Source of the DNA: DASZUK01 sp035547695
GTDB taxonomy: Bacteria; Actinomycetota; Acidimicrobiia; Acidimicrobiales; RAAP-2
DNA length: 64,000 nt
Direction of reading: 5' to 3'
Assembly: GCA_035547695.1 (NCBI GenBank)
Contig: DASZUK010000015.1
Location: 124,001-188,000 of the forward strand
How positions within the stretch are numbered: position 1 is the stretch's first letter; every line of letters starts with the position of its first letter. The translations under genes were made by a program, and so were the position numbers. A model generated the notes under the pieces. The model was given only the letters and a program-made list of their open reading frames with translations, had not been told where the DNA came from and made no database searches. Shown in pieces: positions 32,960 through 42,446 of this stretch.

Positions 32960-34108
32960 ATGAGGCGGGCCTGGTGGACGGAGGAGCACGAGCAATTCCG
33001 GTCGATGGTCCGGCGGTTCCTCCAGGCCGAGGTGGTGCCGAACTTCGAGGAATGGCGGGCAGCCCACCGGGTCCCGAAGGAGTTCTTCCGGCAGGCAGCC
33101 GCGGCCGGGATCACCGGGATCTCCATTCCCGTCGAGTACGGCGGCGGGGGAGAGCCCAGCTACAGCTACCGGGCCCTCCTCCAAGAGGAGGTGGCCCTGG
33201 CGCAGGTGGCCACCGGTCCCCTGCGGTGCCACATGGACATCGTCCTGCCGTACTTCCTGCGGTTCGCCGACGAGGAGCAGCGCCGGCGCTGGCTGCCGGG
33301 CATCGCGGCCGGCGAGCTGGTCACGGCGATCGCCATGACCGAGCCCGGAACCGGGTCCGACCTGGCGGGCATCTCGACCGTGGCCGAAAGGGACGGCGAC
33401 GTCTACCGGCTGAAGGGGTCGAAGACGTTCATCACCGGCGGGCTGGTGGCCGACCTGGTGGTCGTGGTCGCCCGGACGCGGCGCGACCCGGCGAACCGGC
33501 GGGACGGGCTCACCCTCCTGGTGGTCGAGGACGGGACGCCGGGGTTCGTCAGGGGGGGGAACCTCCCCAAGATCGGCCTGGAGGTGCAGGACACCGCCGA
33601 GCTCTTCTTCGACGACGTCCAGGTGCCGGTCGCCAACCGCCTTGGCGAGGAGCACGAGGCCTTCTCCTACCTGGGGCAGAACCTGGCCCAGGAGCGCCTG
33701 TCGATCGCCGCCGGTTCGCTGGCGGCGGCCAAGGCGGCGTTGGCGGCCACCGTCGGCTACGTCCGGGAACGGCGGGTCTTCGACCGGCGGGTGGCCGACT
33801 TCCAGAACACCAAGTTCGAGCTGGCCGCCGTGGCCACCGAGGTCGAGGCGGGGGAGGCGCTGATCGACCGGGCCATCGGTGCCCTCGACGCCGGCGAGTT
33901 GGACCCGGCCGACGCGGCCAAGGTGAAGCTGTTCTGCACCGAGCTGCAGGGACGGGCGGTGGATCGCTGCCTGCAGATGTTCGGCGGCTACGGCTACGTC
34001 ACCGACTACCCGATCGCCCGCCTCTACGCGGACGCCCGGGTGACGCGGATCTACGGCGGCACCAGCGAGGTCATGAAATCCATCATCAGCAAGTCGATCG
34101 GCTTGTAG
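32960..34108 (+). CDS. Acyl-CoA dehydrogenase
   Basis: A 382-residue flavoprotein: AMTEPGTGSDLAGISTVA near residue 120 (FAD/substrate loop), KTFITGGLVADLVVVVA, MFGGYGYVTDYPIARLYAD and the end RIYGGTSEVMKSII. The last motif has Gly where medium-chain enzymes have the catalytic Glu, which points to the long-chain/isovaleryl type with the base on another helix. Start ATG 32960 has no clear ribosome binding site. First gene of the plus-strand beta-oxidation island and just downstream of the palindromic operator. It introduces the alpha-beta double bond into an acyl-CoA. Confidence 0.87.
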   Translation: MRRAWWTEEHEQFRSMVRRFLQAEVVPNFEEWRAAHRVPKEFFRQAAAAGITGISIPVEYGGGGEPSYSYRALLQEEVALAQVATGPLRCHMDIVLPYFLRFADEEQRRRWLPGIAAGELVTAIAMTEPGTGSDLAGISTVAERDGDVYRLKGSKTFITGGLVADLVVVVARTRRDPANRRDGLTLLVVEDGTPGFVRGGNLPKIGLEVQDTAELFFDDVQVPVANRLGEEHEAFSYLGQNLAQERLSIAAGSLAAAKAALAATVGYVRERRVFDRRVADFQNTKFELAAVATEVEAGEALIDRAIGALDAGELDPADAAKVKLFCTELQGRAVDRCLQMFGGYGYVTDYPIARLYADARVTRIYGGTSEVMKSIISKSIGL

Positions 34109-34136
34109 GTCGATCGGCCTGTAGGGAGCGAGAGGG

Positions 34137-34898
34137 ATGCGCATCGAAGGAGCACGGGCGGTCGTCACCGGGGGCGCCTCCGGCCTCGGGCTGGCCACGG
34201 TGCGGCGGCTCGCCGAAGGCGGTGCCGGCGTGGTGGCGGTGGACCTGGCCCGGTCGTCGGAGCTGGACGAGCTGGTGGGGCGGGGCGTCTCGTTCGTCGA
34301 GGCCGACGTCACCGACGAGGCCGCGGTGGACGCCGCCCTGGACGAAGCCGAGCGGGGCGGCCCGCTGCGGGCGTTGGTGCACTGCGCCGGGCGCGGAGGT
34401 GACCGCGTGAGGATCGTTGACCGCGACGGGAACCCCGGCGCGCTGGACACCTTCACCGAGGTCGTCCGGGTGAACCTGCTCGGGACCTACAACGTGCTCC
34501 GGTTGACCGCCGCCCGGATGATCCACAACGAGCCGTCGGACGGCGACCGCGGCGCGTGCGTGCTGACCGCCTCGGCGGCGGCCTTCGACGGCCAGATCGG
34601 CCAGACGTCTTACACCGCCTCGAAGGCGGCGGTGCACGGTATCACCCTGGTGGCCGCCCGGGACCTGGCCAGCCGGCAGATCCGGGTGAACACGATCGCT
34701 CCCGGCATCTTCGACACGGCGATGCTCGGGCGCCTGCGACCCGACATCCGTGAAGGGCTGGCGGCGGCGGTGCCCCATCCGAAGCGGTTGGGGGCGGCCG
34801 ACGACTACGCCCGGATGGCGGTGGCCCTGCTCGAGAACCCCTACGTCAACGGGGAGACCGTCCGGCTGGACGGTGCCATCAGGATGCCGCCACGATGA
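34137..34898 (+). CDS. SDR-family 3-hydroxyacyl-CoA dehydrogenase-like protein
   Basis: A 253-residue SDR: VVTGGASGLGLATVRRLAEG, HCAGRGG, Ser in TASAAAF and SYTASKAAVHG. The order of segments and the end YVNGETVRLDGAIRMPPR match HSD17B10/type II 3-hydroxyacyl-CoA dehydrogenases and other FabG-like enzymes. GGGAGCGAGAGGG precedes the ATG. Its stop overlaps the crotonase start (ATGA). In this island it would oxidise the beta-hydroxyacyl-CoA made by the crotonase. Confidence 0.83.
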   Translation: MRIEGARAVVTGGASGLGLATVRRLAEGGAGVVAVDLARSSELDELVGRGVSFVEADVTDEAAVDAALDEAERGGPLRALVHCAGRGGDRVRIVDRDGNPGALDTFTEVVRVNLLGTYNVLRLTAARMIHNEPSDGDRGACVLTASAAAFDGQIGQTSYTASKAAVHGITLVAARDLASRQIRVNTIAPGIFDTAMLGRLRPDIREGLAAAVPHPKRLGAADDYARMAVALLENPYVNGETVRLDGAIRMPPR

Positions 34899-35656
34899 GC
34901 GAGGTGCTGTTCGAAGCCGTCGGCGGCGTTGCGGTCATCACCCTCAACCGCCCCGAAGCGAAGAACGCCGTCACCCGGGCGGTCTCCGAGGCCGTGGCCG
35001 GCTTCCTCGACGAGCTCGACCGCCGGCCGGACCTGCACGTCGGCGTGCTGACCGGGGCCGGGGGGACGTTCTGCTCCGGGATGGACCTGCGGGCCTTCCT
35101 GCAGGGGGAGGTCGTCTCCCTCCCGGGCCGAGGCTTCGGTGGTCTGACGGAACGGCCGCCGCTGAAGCCGCTGATCGCCGCCGTCGAGGGCTGGGCCCTG
35201 GCCGGGGGGTTCGAGCTGGTGCTGGCCTGTGACCTGGTGGTGGCGTCGGCTTCCGCCCGCTTCGGGCTGCCCGAGGTGAAGCGGGGGCTGGTGCCCAGGG
35301 CCGGCGGCCTGCTGCGGCTGCCCCGGCTGGTCCCCCGGGCGGTCGCCCTGGAGATGGTGCTGACCGGGGAGCCGATGTCGGCGACCCGGGCGGCGGAGGT
35401 CGGCCTGGTCAACCGGGTGACCGCCGAGGGCCGGGCCCTCGACGGCGCCCGGGAGCTGGCGTCGGCCATCGCCGCCAACGGGCCGCTGGCGGTGGCCACT
35501 TCGAAGGAGATCGTCCGCACCACCGAGGGCCGTACCCTGGAGGAGGCGTTTGCCGTCCAGCGACCGCTGGCGGAGATGGTGTTCGCGTCCGAGGACGCCC
35601 GGGAAGGGGCGGCGGCGTTCACCGAGAAGCGGCCGCCGGAGTGGAGGAACCGATGA
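34895..35656 (+). CDS. Enoyl-CoA hydratase (crotonase family)
   Basis: A 253-residue crotonase. Both catalytic glutamates are present: AGGFELVLACDL and ARFGLPEVKRGLVP. The oxyanion hole segment TFCSGMDL is also intact. It hydrates a trans-2-enoyl-CoA. It overlaps the SDR by four bases and is followed by the thiolase, which completes the sequence dehydrogenation, hydration, oxidation, thiolysis in one operon. Confidence 0.88.
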   Translation: MSEVLFEAVGGVAVITLNRPEAKNAVTRAVSEAVAGFLDELDRRPDLHVGVLTGAGGTFCSGMDLRAFLQGEVVSLPGRGFGGLTERPPLKPLIAAVEGWALAGGFELVLACDLVVASASARFGLPEVKRGLVPRAGGLLRLPRLVPRAVALEMVLTGEPMSATRAAEVGLVNRVTAEGRALDGARELASAIAANGPLAVATSKEIVRTTEGRTLEEAFAVQRPLAEMVFASEDAREGAAAFTEKRPPEWRNR

Positions 35657-35707
35657 ACGCCCCTGCCGAGGTACGCCCGCTGAATGAGGAGAGAACGAGG
35701 AGGCACC

Positions 35708-36850
35708 ATGCGTGAGGTCGTGATCGTGGACGCGGTGCGGACGCCGATCGGCCGGCGCAACGGCACCCTGGCCGAGGTGCACCCGGTCGAGCTCTCGGCC
35801 CTGGTGCTCCGGGCCCTGGCCGACCGCACCGGTATCGAGCCGGAGATGGTGGACGACGTCATCTGGGGGTGCGTGACCCAGATCGGGGAGCAGTCCTCGA
35901 ACGTGGGCCGGTTGGCCGTCCTGTCGGCCGGGTGGCCGGAGTCGGTGCCGGGCACCACGGTCGACCGGGCCTGCGGTTCCAGCCAGCAGGCGTTGCACTT
36001 CGCCGCCGCCGGCGTCGCCGCCGGGCACTACGACCTGGCCATCGCCGGAGGGGTGGAGTCGATGAGCCTGGTGCCCCTGGGCGCCGCCCGGAAGGTGGGG
36101 AAGCCGTACGGTCCGGGCATCCTGGAGCGGTACGGCACGGTGACCTTCAGCCAGGGCATCGGCGCCGAGACCGTCGCCGAGCGCTACGGCATGACGAGGG
36201 AGCAGCTCGACGGGTTCGCCCTCCGCTCCCACCGGTTGGCGGCTGCGGCCACCGACGGCGGGGCCTTCGAGGGCCAGATCGTCCCGGTCCCCGTCGAGGG
36301 GGGATCGTTCCGCCAGGACGAGGGCATCCGGCGGGGCACCTCCATGGAGCAGATGGCGTCGCTGAAGCCGGCGTTCCGGGACGACGGGGTGATCCACGCC
36401 GGGAACGCGTCGCAGATCTCGGACGGGGCCGGGGCATTGCTGGTCACCACCCCCGAGATGGCCGAACGGCTGGGGCGGCCCCCGCTGGCCCGCTTCCACA
36501 CCGGGGCGGTGGCCGCCGACGACCCGGTGACGATGCTGCTGGGGGTGGTCCCGGCCACCAAGAAGGTGCTGGAGCGGTCCGGCCTGGGCATCGACCAGAT
36601 CGGGGTCTACGAGGTCAACGAGGCGTTCGCGCCGGTGCCGTTGGCCTGGTTGGAGGAGATGAAGGGCGACCCCGAGCTCCTCAACCCGGCCGGAGGGGCC
36701 ATCGCCGTCGGCCATCCCCTCGGCGGATCGGGCGCCATCTTGATGACCCGGATGCTGCACTGGATGAAGGCGCGGAAGATCCGGTACGGCCTGCAGGTGA
36801 TGTGCGAGGCCGGTGGGATGGCCAACGCCACCATCGTCGAGGGCCTGTAG
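35708..36850 (+). CDS. Thiolase (acetyl-CoA acyltransferase)
   Basis: A 380-residue classical thiolase: nucleophilic Cys in DRACGSSQQALHFAA (about residue 88), NEAFAPVPLAW, His in AVGHPLGGSG and the C-terminal Cys in VMCEAGGMANATI. GGAGG four bases before the ATG at 35708 fixes the start; an ATG eight codons upstream is unlikely. In contrast to the thiolase-like protein at 17122 it has every catalytic residue and should perform thiolysis at the end of each beta-oxidation round. Confidence 0.9.
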   Translation: MREVVIVDAVRTPIGRRNGTLAEVHPVELSALVLRALADRTGIEPEMVDDVIWGCVTQIGEQSSNVGRLAVLSAGWPESVPGTTVDRACGSSQQALHFAAAGVAAGHYDLAIAGGVESMSLVPLGAARKVGKPYGPGILERYGTVTFSQGIGAETVAERYGMTREQLDGFALRSHRLAAAATDGGAFEGQIVPVPVEGGSFRQDEGIRRGTSMEQMASLKPAFRDDGVIHAGNASQISDGAGALLVTTPEMAERLGRPPLARFHTGAVAADDPVTMLLGVVPATKKVLERSGLGIDQIGVYEVNEAFAPVPLAWLEEMKGDPELLNPAGGAIAVGHPLGGSGAILMTRMLHWMKARKIRYGLQVMCEAGGMANATIVEGL

Positions 36851-36880
36851 GGCCGGCGGGACGGCCGGGAGGCGAGTGGG

Positions 36881-38113
36881 ATGACCGGCACCGGAGCGGG
36901 CGGCGAGCTGGACGACGTGGTCGACGGCCTGCGGGCCTTCCTCCTGACCGAGGTGGTCCCCCGCCACGACCGTGCGGGCGAGGGCCTGCGCGACCCCCGG
37001 TCGTACTACGCGCCGGACGGGCGGTACACGCCGGAGGTGCTCGGCCTCATGCGGGAGGTCCGGCAGGCGTCGGCCCGGGCGGGCTACTACACGATGTGCG
37101 TGCCGGTCGCCCTGGGCGGCGCCGGGCTCGGCTTCGAGGCGCTGTTCCGGGGCTGGGAGGCCGTCTTCCGGACGTGCGGGACCGACCACTGGCTCGGTTA
37201 CCAGGCGCTGGCCCACTGGGCCCGGGGACCGGGGTCGTTGCTGGCGGCCATGTCGCCCGAGGTGCAGGAGGAGCTGGCCCCCGGCCTGATGGACGGCACC
37301 CTCAGCATGTGCTTCGCCATGTCCGAGCCGGACGCCGGGTCGGACATCTGGGCGATGCGGACCGAGGCCGCGCCGTCCGGGACCGACTGGGTGCTGAACG
37401 GGACGAAGCAGTGGATCACGAACTCGCCCTATGCCGACCACGCCGTGGTGTTCGCCGTCACCGACCGTGCGCAACTGGTGGCCCGGCGGGGTGGCATCAC
37501 GGCCTTCGCCGTCCCGACGGCGACGCCGGGGTTCGCCGTCGACAGCCTCATCCCCATGTTCGGGCACAGCGGGGCCGACGAGGGGATCGTGAGCCTCCGC
37601 GACTGCACGGTGCCCGAGAGCCGCATCGTCGGCCATCTGCACGGCGGCCTCCGGCTGGCCATGGCCGGAGTGTCGGAGGGCCGGATGTACAACTCGGCCC
37701 GGGCCGTCGGGCTGGCCCGGTGGGCCCTGGCCAAGGCAGCCGACTACGCCGAGAGCCGGGTGACCTTCGGCAGGCCGATCATCGAGAACCAGGGGGTCGC
37801 CTTCCCGCTGGCCGAGTCGGCGATGGAGGTGCACGCCGCCCGGCTGGCCGGGCTCGACTGCGCCCGGGCGCTCGACCGGGGGGAGGCCGACCGGGTCCGG
37901 GTGTCGATGACGAAGGCGTTCTGCACCGAGTCCGCGGTCCGGGCCATCGACCGGGCGGTGCAGGTCCACGGCGGGATGGGGTTCACCAACGAGATGGGGC
38001 TGGCCGAGGCCTGGCAGCAGGTCCGCCGGATCTGCGTGGCCGACGGCTCGGCTGAGATGATGCGTCGGCAGATCGCCAAGGGACTGCGATCCTGGGAGGC
38101 GGGTCTCGGGTGA
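36881..38113 (+). CDS. Acyl-CoA dehydrogenase
   Basis: A 410-residue acyl-CoA dehydrogenase. AMSEPDAGSDIWAMRTEA and GTKQWITNSPYADHAVVFAV are the FAD-binding segments, and VHGGMGFTNEMGLAEAWQQV with ICVADGSAEMMRRQIAKGL is the C-terminal domain. The N-terminus is longer and more divergent than in the other two dehydrogenases here. The end motif has Asp-Gly-Ser rather than Tyr-Glu-Gly-Thr, so the position of the catalytic base is uncertain. GGAGGCGAG precedes the ATG. Co-directional with the GntR gene, which starts 26 bases after its stop. Confidence 0.86.
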   Translation: MTGTGAGGELDDVVDGLRAFLLTEVVPRHDRAGEGLRDPRSYYAPDGRYTPEVLGLMREVRQASARAGYYTMCVPVALGGAGLGFEALFRGWEAVFRTCGTDHWLGYQALAHWARGPGSLLAAMSPEVQEELAPGLMDGTLSMCFAMSEPDAGSDIWAMRTEAAPSGTDWVLNGTKQWITNSPYADHAVVFAVTDRAQLVARRGGITAFAVPTATPGFAVDSLIPMFGHSGADEGIVSLRDCTVPESRIVGHLHGGLRLAMAGVSEGRMYNSARAVGLARWALAKAADYAESRVTFGRPIIENQGVAFPLAESAMEVHAARLAGLDCARALDRGEADRVRVSMTKAFCTESAVRAIDRAVQVHGGMGFTNEMGLAEAWQQVRRICVADGSAEMMRRQIAKGLRSWEAGLG

Positions 38114-38138
38114 GCGGGTGTCGAAAGGAGCGGCCAAG

Positions 38139-38873
38139 GTGACGCTTACCCCAGCCAGGCGTTCGACCGCGCTGCGGCGGCCGGAGCCGCTGAGCGTGCA
38201 GATCGCCGACGAGTTGCGCCGGGACATCTTGTTCGGCCGGTTGACCGAGGACGACCGGATCAGCCAGGAGAGCCTGAGCCAGCAGTTCAACACCAGCCGG
38301 ATGCCCATCCGCGATGCGGTGCTGCAACTGGTCCGCGAGGGCTACTTGACGCGGGGCCGGGGCGACGTCATCTCCGTGGTGCCCATCGACATGGACGACA
38401 TCACGGTGATGTTCCACATCGAGGGCATGTTGGTGGGCTACGCCGCCCGGTTGGCCTGCGAGCGGGCCACGGACGAGGAGATCGAGGCCCTCTGGGCGCT
38501 CCACCGCAAGATGGAGGCCGAGGTGGCGGCCCAGGACTTCGAGGTGGCGGCCCAGACCAACCGGAACCTGCACGAGGGCATCAACCGCGCCGGCCGGTCC
38601 CACCGGCTGGTGGCCACCATCCGGCACGTGTCGATGCGCCTGCACCGCGAGTTCCTGATCGAGTTCCCCGAGTGGATCACCCACAGCCTCACCGACCACG
38701 AGGCCATCCTGACGGCGATCTCGAACCGGGACGGGACAGCGGCCGAGCGGATCATGGTGGCGCACGTCGGTGCCTCCGGCGAGGAGGTGGCGAGGATGCT
38801 GGCCGAGAACCTCGAAGCCCACCGGGCCGAGCGGGCGCGGGCCGAGGGGGCGACAGCCGAGGGGACGACGTGA
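38139..38873 (+). CDS. GntR-family transcriptional regulator, FadR/FCD subfamily
   Basis: A 244-residue regulator. The winged helix is LSVQIADELRRDILFGRLTE, then ISQESLSQQFNTSRMPIRDAVLQL and a wing with YLTRGRGDVISVV. The all-helical FCD ligand domain follows, with candidate metal/ligand residues in NRNLHEGINRAG, ATIRHVSMRLHR and LTDHEAILTAI. GTG 38139 is chosen since AAAGGAG lies eight bases upstream; GTG 38118 is in frame but lacks one. Probably senses an acyl-CoA or acid intermediate and binds the GTATAC-type sites at 21618 and 32804; no such site lies directly before its own gene. Its stop overlaps the crotonase-like gene. Confidence 0.87.
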   Translation: MTLTPARRSTALRRPEPLSVQIADELRRDILFGRLTEDDRISQESLSQQFNTSRMPIRDAVLQLVREGYLTRGRGDVISVVPIDMDDITVMFHIEGMLVGYAARLACERATDEEIEALWALHRKMEAEVAAQDFEVAAQTNRNLHEGINRAGRSHRLVATIRHVSMRLHREFLIEFPEWITHSLTDHEAILTAISNRDGTAAERIMVAHVGASGEEVARMLAENLEAHRAERARAEGATAEGTT

Positions 38874-39679
38874 GCGGGGAGGACCTGCAGGCGACGGCCG
38901 CCGGCGCCGCGCTGGCGGTGACGTCGCCGGCCGACCACGTCGCCGTGGTGACCATCGACCGGCCCGAGAAGGCGAACACCATCGACGACGACATGCACTA
39001 CGCCCTCACCGGCATCTGGCAGCGGATCGAGCGGCGCGGTGACGTCCGGGCCATCGTCCTCACCGGCCGCGGCCGCGTCTTCTGCGGTGGCGGCGACCGG
39101 GACCAGTGGCCGTCGCTGATCGAGGACCGGCAGTACCGGCGGAACAAGATGAACGAAGCCCGGGCCATCGTCGTCAACATGCTCCGCTGCGAGCTGCCGG
39201 TCGTCGCCGCGGTGAACGGGCCGGCGGTCGGGCTGGGGTGCACCCTGGCCCTGGCGGCCGACCTGGTCGTGATGGCCGACGACGCCCACCTGGTGGACCC
39301 CCACGTCGCCCACGGCATCGTGGCCGGCGACGGCGGGGCCGCCCTGCTCCCGTACCTGATCCCGCCGGCCCAGGCCCGCGGCATCCTGTTCACCGGTCGC
39401 CCGGTGCCGGCCGACGAGGCGCTCCGGCTCGGCCTGGCGACCGAGGTCGTCCCGGCCGAGGCCCTCGCCGACCGGGCGGTCGGCCTGGCGGCCCAACTGG
39501 CCGCCTGCTCGGTGGACGCCATCCGGGACACCAAGCGGGCCATCAACCTGGGACTGTTGCAGCAGGCACTGCCGGTCCTCGAGCTGTCGTCGGCCGCCGA
39601 GGCGTCGTCGTTCGACACCGAGCACTACCGCCGGGCGGTCGGCTGGACGGCGACCGGCGACGGAGGTGCTGGTGGCTGA
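38870..39679 (+). CDS. Crotonase-superfamily protein lacking both hydratase glutamates
   Basis: A 269-residue crotonase fold. VAVVTIDRPEKANTIDDDMH, VFCGGGDRDQW and the oxyanion-hole region are normal, but the two catalytic positions read GLGCTLALAADL (Thr for Glu) and VDPHVAHGIVAGDGGA (His for Glu, with a new Asp in GDGG). It is therefore unlikely to be a standard enoyl-CoA hydratase; isomerase, dehalogenase-like or C-C lyase chemistry is possible. GTG 38870 overlaps the regulator stop (GTGA), and the 3' end overlaps the next gene by 14 bases. Confidence 0.82.
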   Translation: MSGEDLQATAAGAALAVTSPADHVAVVTIDRPEKANTIDDDMHYALTGIWQRIERRGDVRAIVLTGRGRVFCGGGDRDQWPSLIEDRQYRRNKMNEARAIVVNMLRCELPVVAAVNGPAVGLGCTLALAADLVVMADDAHLVDPHVAHGIVAGDGGAALLPYLIPPAQARGILFTGRPVPADEALRLGLATEVVPAEALADRAVGLAAQLAACSVDAIRDTKRAINLGLLQQALPVLELSSAAEASSFDTEHYRRAVGWTATGDGGAGG

Positions 39680-41231
39680 GGGAACGACGGCATCCGGCGG
39701 TCTGGACGACGTGGCGGAGCGGCAGTTGCGGCGGTGGGCCGGCGAGCGGCCGGACGCCACCGGCATCGTGGACGAGGAGGGTTCGCTGTCCTATGCCCAG
39801 GTGGACCGGCTCGTCGACGACCTGGCGGTGACGCTGGCCGCCGGGGGCGTGGGGACCGGCGACGTCGTGACGATCTGGATGCCGGCCTGGTGGCAGGCGT
39901 CGGTGGCCTTCCTGGCGGCCAACCGGATCGGGGCGGTCGCCCATCCGATGTCCGACGTGCTCGGTGTCACGGAGGCGATGGCCATCCTCCGGCGGGTGCA
40001 GCCCCGTGCCGTGGTGTATGGGGCCAGCGACCCGGCGGCCGCGGATCGGATGGCGGCCGCCGCCACCGACGCCGTCGGGTCGGCCCTGTTGGTCCGGGCC
40101 CGTGACCTGGCCGACCCGTCGGCGGCAGCCCGGTCCGGCAGCCCGGCGGCGGCCCGGCCCGGCGTCCCGACCGTGGAGCCGGACCCCGACCGGGCCTGCG
40201 CCCTCGTTTTCACCTCCGGGACCACGTCGGAGCCCAAGGGCGTCCTGCACTCGCACCGCAACCTGGGGGCGACCGTCCGGGACGTGGCCGAGCGGGTCGG
40301 CGTCCGGGACGCCGACGTCATCGGCCTGGCGTCGCCGATCGGGCACGTGCGCTGGGTGATGTTCGGCTGCCTGCTCCCGTTCCTGGTCGGCGGCACCCTG
40401 TTCACCTGTGCCCGGTGGCGGCCGGCCGAGTGGACCGGGCGGGCCGACGAGGTGGGCTGCCGGTTCGCGGCGTTCAGCCCCAAGCACCTGGAGGACCTGG
40501 TGGCCCAGGCCGCGGAGGGACGGAGGTGCCGGGCGCTCGAGGTGGTGACCTGCGGCGGCTCCTTCCTGTCCACCCCGCAGTTGCGCCGTTCCGAGGAGGC
40601 CCTGGGGGTCACCGTCCTGCGCTCCTACGGGTGCACCGAGTTCCCGAGCGCCGTCGGCGGGGGGGTGGACGACCCGCCGGAGCAGCGCTGGCAGTACGAC
40701 GGGCGGCCCCTGGCCGGGGTGGAGGTGCGCCTGGAGCGGGGTGACGACGACGACGTGGTCCGGCTGGGGGGGTCGGGCCCGATGGGACGGATCTGCCTGC
40801 GCGGGACCCATGCGGCGGCCGGGGTGACCGACGCCGACGGGTGGTACCGCACCGAGGACTTCGGTGAGCTGGTCGACGGCTGGCTGCGCGTGCTCGGCCG
40901 CAGCGCCGACATCATCATCCGCAACGGCGAGAACATCAGCGCCAACGAGGTCGAGGGCTTCCTCTCCGGGTACCCCGGCCTCGGCGAGTTCGCCGTGGTC
41001 GGCCGGCAGGACCTGGTGGCCGGGGAGCGGGTCTGCCTCGTGGTCGTCGGCCCCGCCGGGACCGCGCCGGGCGTCGACGACGTGTCGGGGTTCCTGGGGC
41101 AGTCCGGGGTGATGAAGCAGAAGTGGCCGGAATCGGTCGTGGAGGTGGACAGCCTGCCCCGCACCCCCAACGGCAAGCTCGTCCGCCGCCGGCTCTGGGA
41201 GCTGGTCAACGACGGCGGCCCGGAAAGCTAG
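39666..41231 (+). CDS. Acyl-CoA synthetase (AMP-binding)
   Basis: A 521-residue adenylate-forming ligase: P-loop FTSGTTSEPKGVLHSHRN, YGCTEFPSAVGGG, YRTEDFGELVDGWLRVLGRS and the C-terminal Lys of RTPNGKLVRRRLWEL. The pattern DIIIRNGENISANEVE is shared with aryl- and cyclohexanecarboxylate-CoA ligases. It activates a carboxylic acid for this beta-oxidation island. The GTG at 39666 lies inside the end of the crotonase-like gene; GTG 39672 is possible. Confidence 0.87.
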   Translation: MLVAEGTTASGGLDDVAERQLRRWAGERPDATGIVDEEGSLSYAQVDRLVDDLAVTLAAGGVGTGDVVTIWMPAWWQASVAFLAANRIGAVAHPMSDVLGVTEAMAILRRVQPRAVVYGASDPAAADRMAAAATDAVGSALLVRARDLADPSAAARSGSPAAARPGVPTVEPDPDRACALVFTSGTTSEPKGVLHSHRNLGATVRDVAERVGVRDADVIGLASPIGHVRWVMFGCLLPFLVGGTLFTCARWRPAEWTGRADEVGCRFAAFSPKHLEDLVAQAAEGRRCRALEVVTCGGSFLSTPQLRRSEEALGVTVLRSYGCTEFPSAVGGGVDDPPEQRWQYDGRPLAGVEVRLERGDDDDVVRLGGSGPMGRICLRGTHAAAGVTDADGWYRTEDFGELVDGWLRVLGRSADIIIRNGENISANEVEGFLSGYPGLGEFAVVGRQDLVAGERVCLVVVGPAGTAPGVDDVSGFLGQSGVMKQKWPESVVEVDSLPRTPNGKLVRRRLWELVNDGGPES

Positions 41232-41269
41232 GACCGGAAGGCTGGACGGAAGGGCCAGAAGGAGACGCC

Positions 41270-42424
41270 ATGTTCGAGATCCGAGTCGACGAGCCCGAGG
41301 AGTGGGGGCTCATCCGCACGTCGGTCCGGGGCCTGCTGGCGCGCCATGCGCCGACCGAGGTGGTCCGGGCATGGGACGACAAGGGTGAGTACCCCGACGG
41401 GTTCTTCCGCCGGCTGGCCGAGGGCGGCTTCTTCGCCATGCCCTTCCGATCGGAGCTCGGGGGGGCCGACGCCGGGCCGGAGGAGATGGTGGTGGTGGCC
41501 GAGGAGCTCGGCCGGGCTGGGATGGACATCGCCGCCGGGTTCGGGGTGACCGTCTTCCTGGGCCTGACCATCCAGGACCACGGCACCGACGACCAACGGC
41601 AGCGGTTCCTCCCGGCGCTGTTGAGCGGGGAACGGCGGATGTCGGTGTCGATGACCGAGCCCGAGGCGGGCAGCGACGCCGCCGCCATCCGCACGTCGGC
41701 CAGGCCGGTCGACGGTGGGTACGTGCTGAACGGCCAGAAGGTGTTCACCACCGGCGGCGGGCTGCCGAACACCACGTTGGTCGTGACGGCCAAGGCGACG
41801 ACGGACGGCGAGGAGCGCGACCGGGTGTCGGTCTTCCTGGTGCCGGCCGACGCCCCGGGGGTGACGGTCCGGAAGCTGGACACCATCGGCCGGCACATCC
41901 TCGGGACCTACGAGGTGTTCTACGACGACGTCTTCGTCCCCGCCCACGACCTCCTCGGGCCCCCGGGCCAGGGATGGCGGGTGCTGAAGCAGGGGCTGGT
42001 GATGGAGCGGCTGTTCACCTGCGGGGCCTACGTGGGGTCGATGTGGGCGGTGCTGGACATGGCGGTGTCCTACGTCAACGACCGGCGGCAGTTCGGGCAG
42101 CCGATCGGCCGGTTCCAGGCCGTGTCCCACCCGCTGGCCGACATGTGGGCCGACGCCCAGGCCGGCCGGATGCTGGCCTACAGCGCCGCCCGGCGGGTGG
42201 CCCAGGGGGTGGACGCCAGGATCGACGTGTCGGCCGCCAAGCTGTTCATCACCGAGGCCTACCAGCGGGCCACGTCCCACGGGATGCAGGTCATGGGGGG
42301 CTACGGGTTCATGTCGGAGTACGACATGCACCGGTACTGGAAGGACGCCCGCATCGCCACCATCAGCGCCGGCACCTCGCAGATCCAGCGGGAGATCATC
42401 TGCCGGGAGCTGGCGCTTCGTTGA
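41270..42424 (+). CDS. Acyl-CoA dehydrogenase
   Basis: A 384-residue acyl-CoA dehydrogenase: SMTEPEAGSDAAAIRTSA, GQKVFTTGGGLPNTTLVVTA, MGGYGFMSEYDMHRYWKDAR and ISAGTSQIQREIICREL. The catalytic-Glu position of the final motif (YEGT) is SAGT, so the base may lie elsewhere, as in long-chain-type enzymes. AGAAGGAG five bases before ATG 41270 fixes the start. It is part of the operon with the acyl-CoA synthetase and racemase. Confidence 0.87.
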   Translation: MFEIRVDEPEEWGLIRTSVRGLLARHAPTEVVRAWDDKGEYPDGFFRRLAEGGFFAMPFRSELGGADAGPEEMVVVAEELGRAGMDIAAGFGVTVFLGLTIQDHGTDDQRQRFLPALLSGERRMSVSMTEPEAGSDAAAIRTSARPVDGGYVLNGQKVFTTGGGLPNTTLVVTAKATTDGEERDRVSVFLVPADAPGVTVRKLDTIGRHILGTYEVFYDDVFVPAHDLLGPPGQGWRVLKQGLVMERLFTCGAYVGSMWAVLDMAVSYVNDRRQFGQPIGRFQAVSHPLADMWADAQAGRMLAYSAARRVAQGVDARIDVSAAKLFITEAYQRATSHGMQVMGGYGFMSEYDMHRYWKDARIATISAGTSQIQREIICRELALR

Positions 42425-42446
42425 TCCGGGGCCGGGGGTAGGGACT

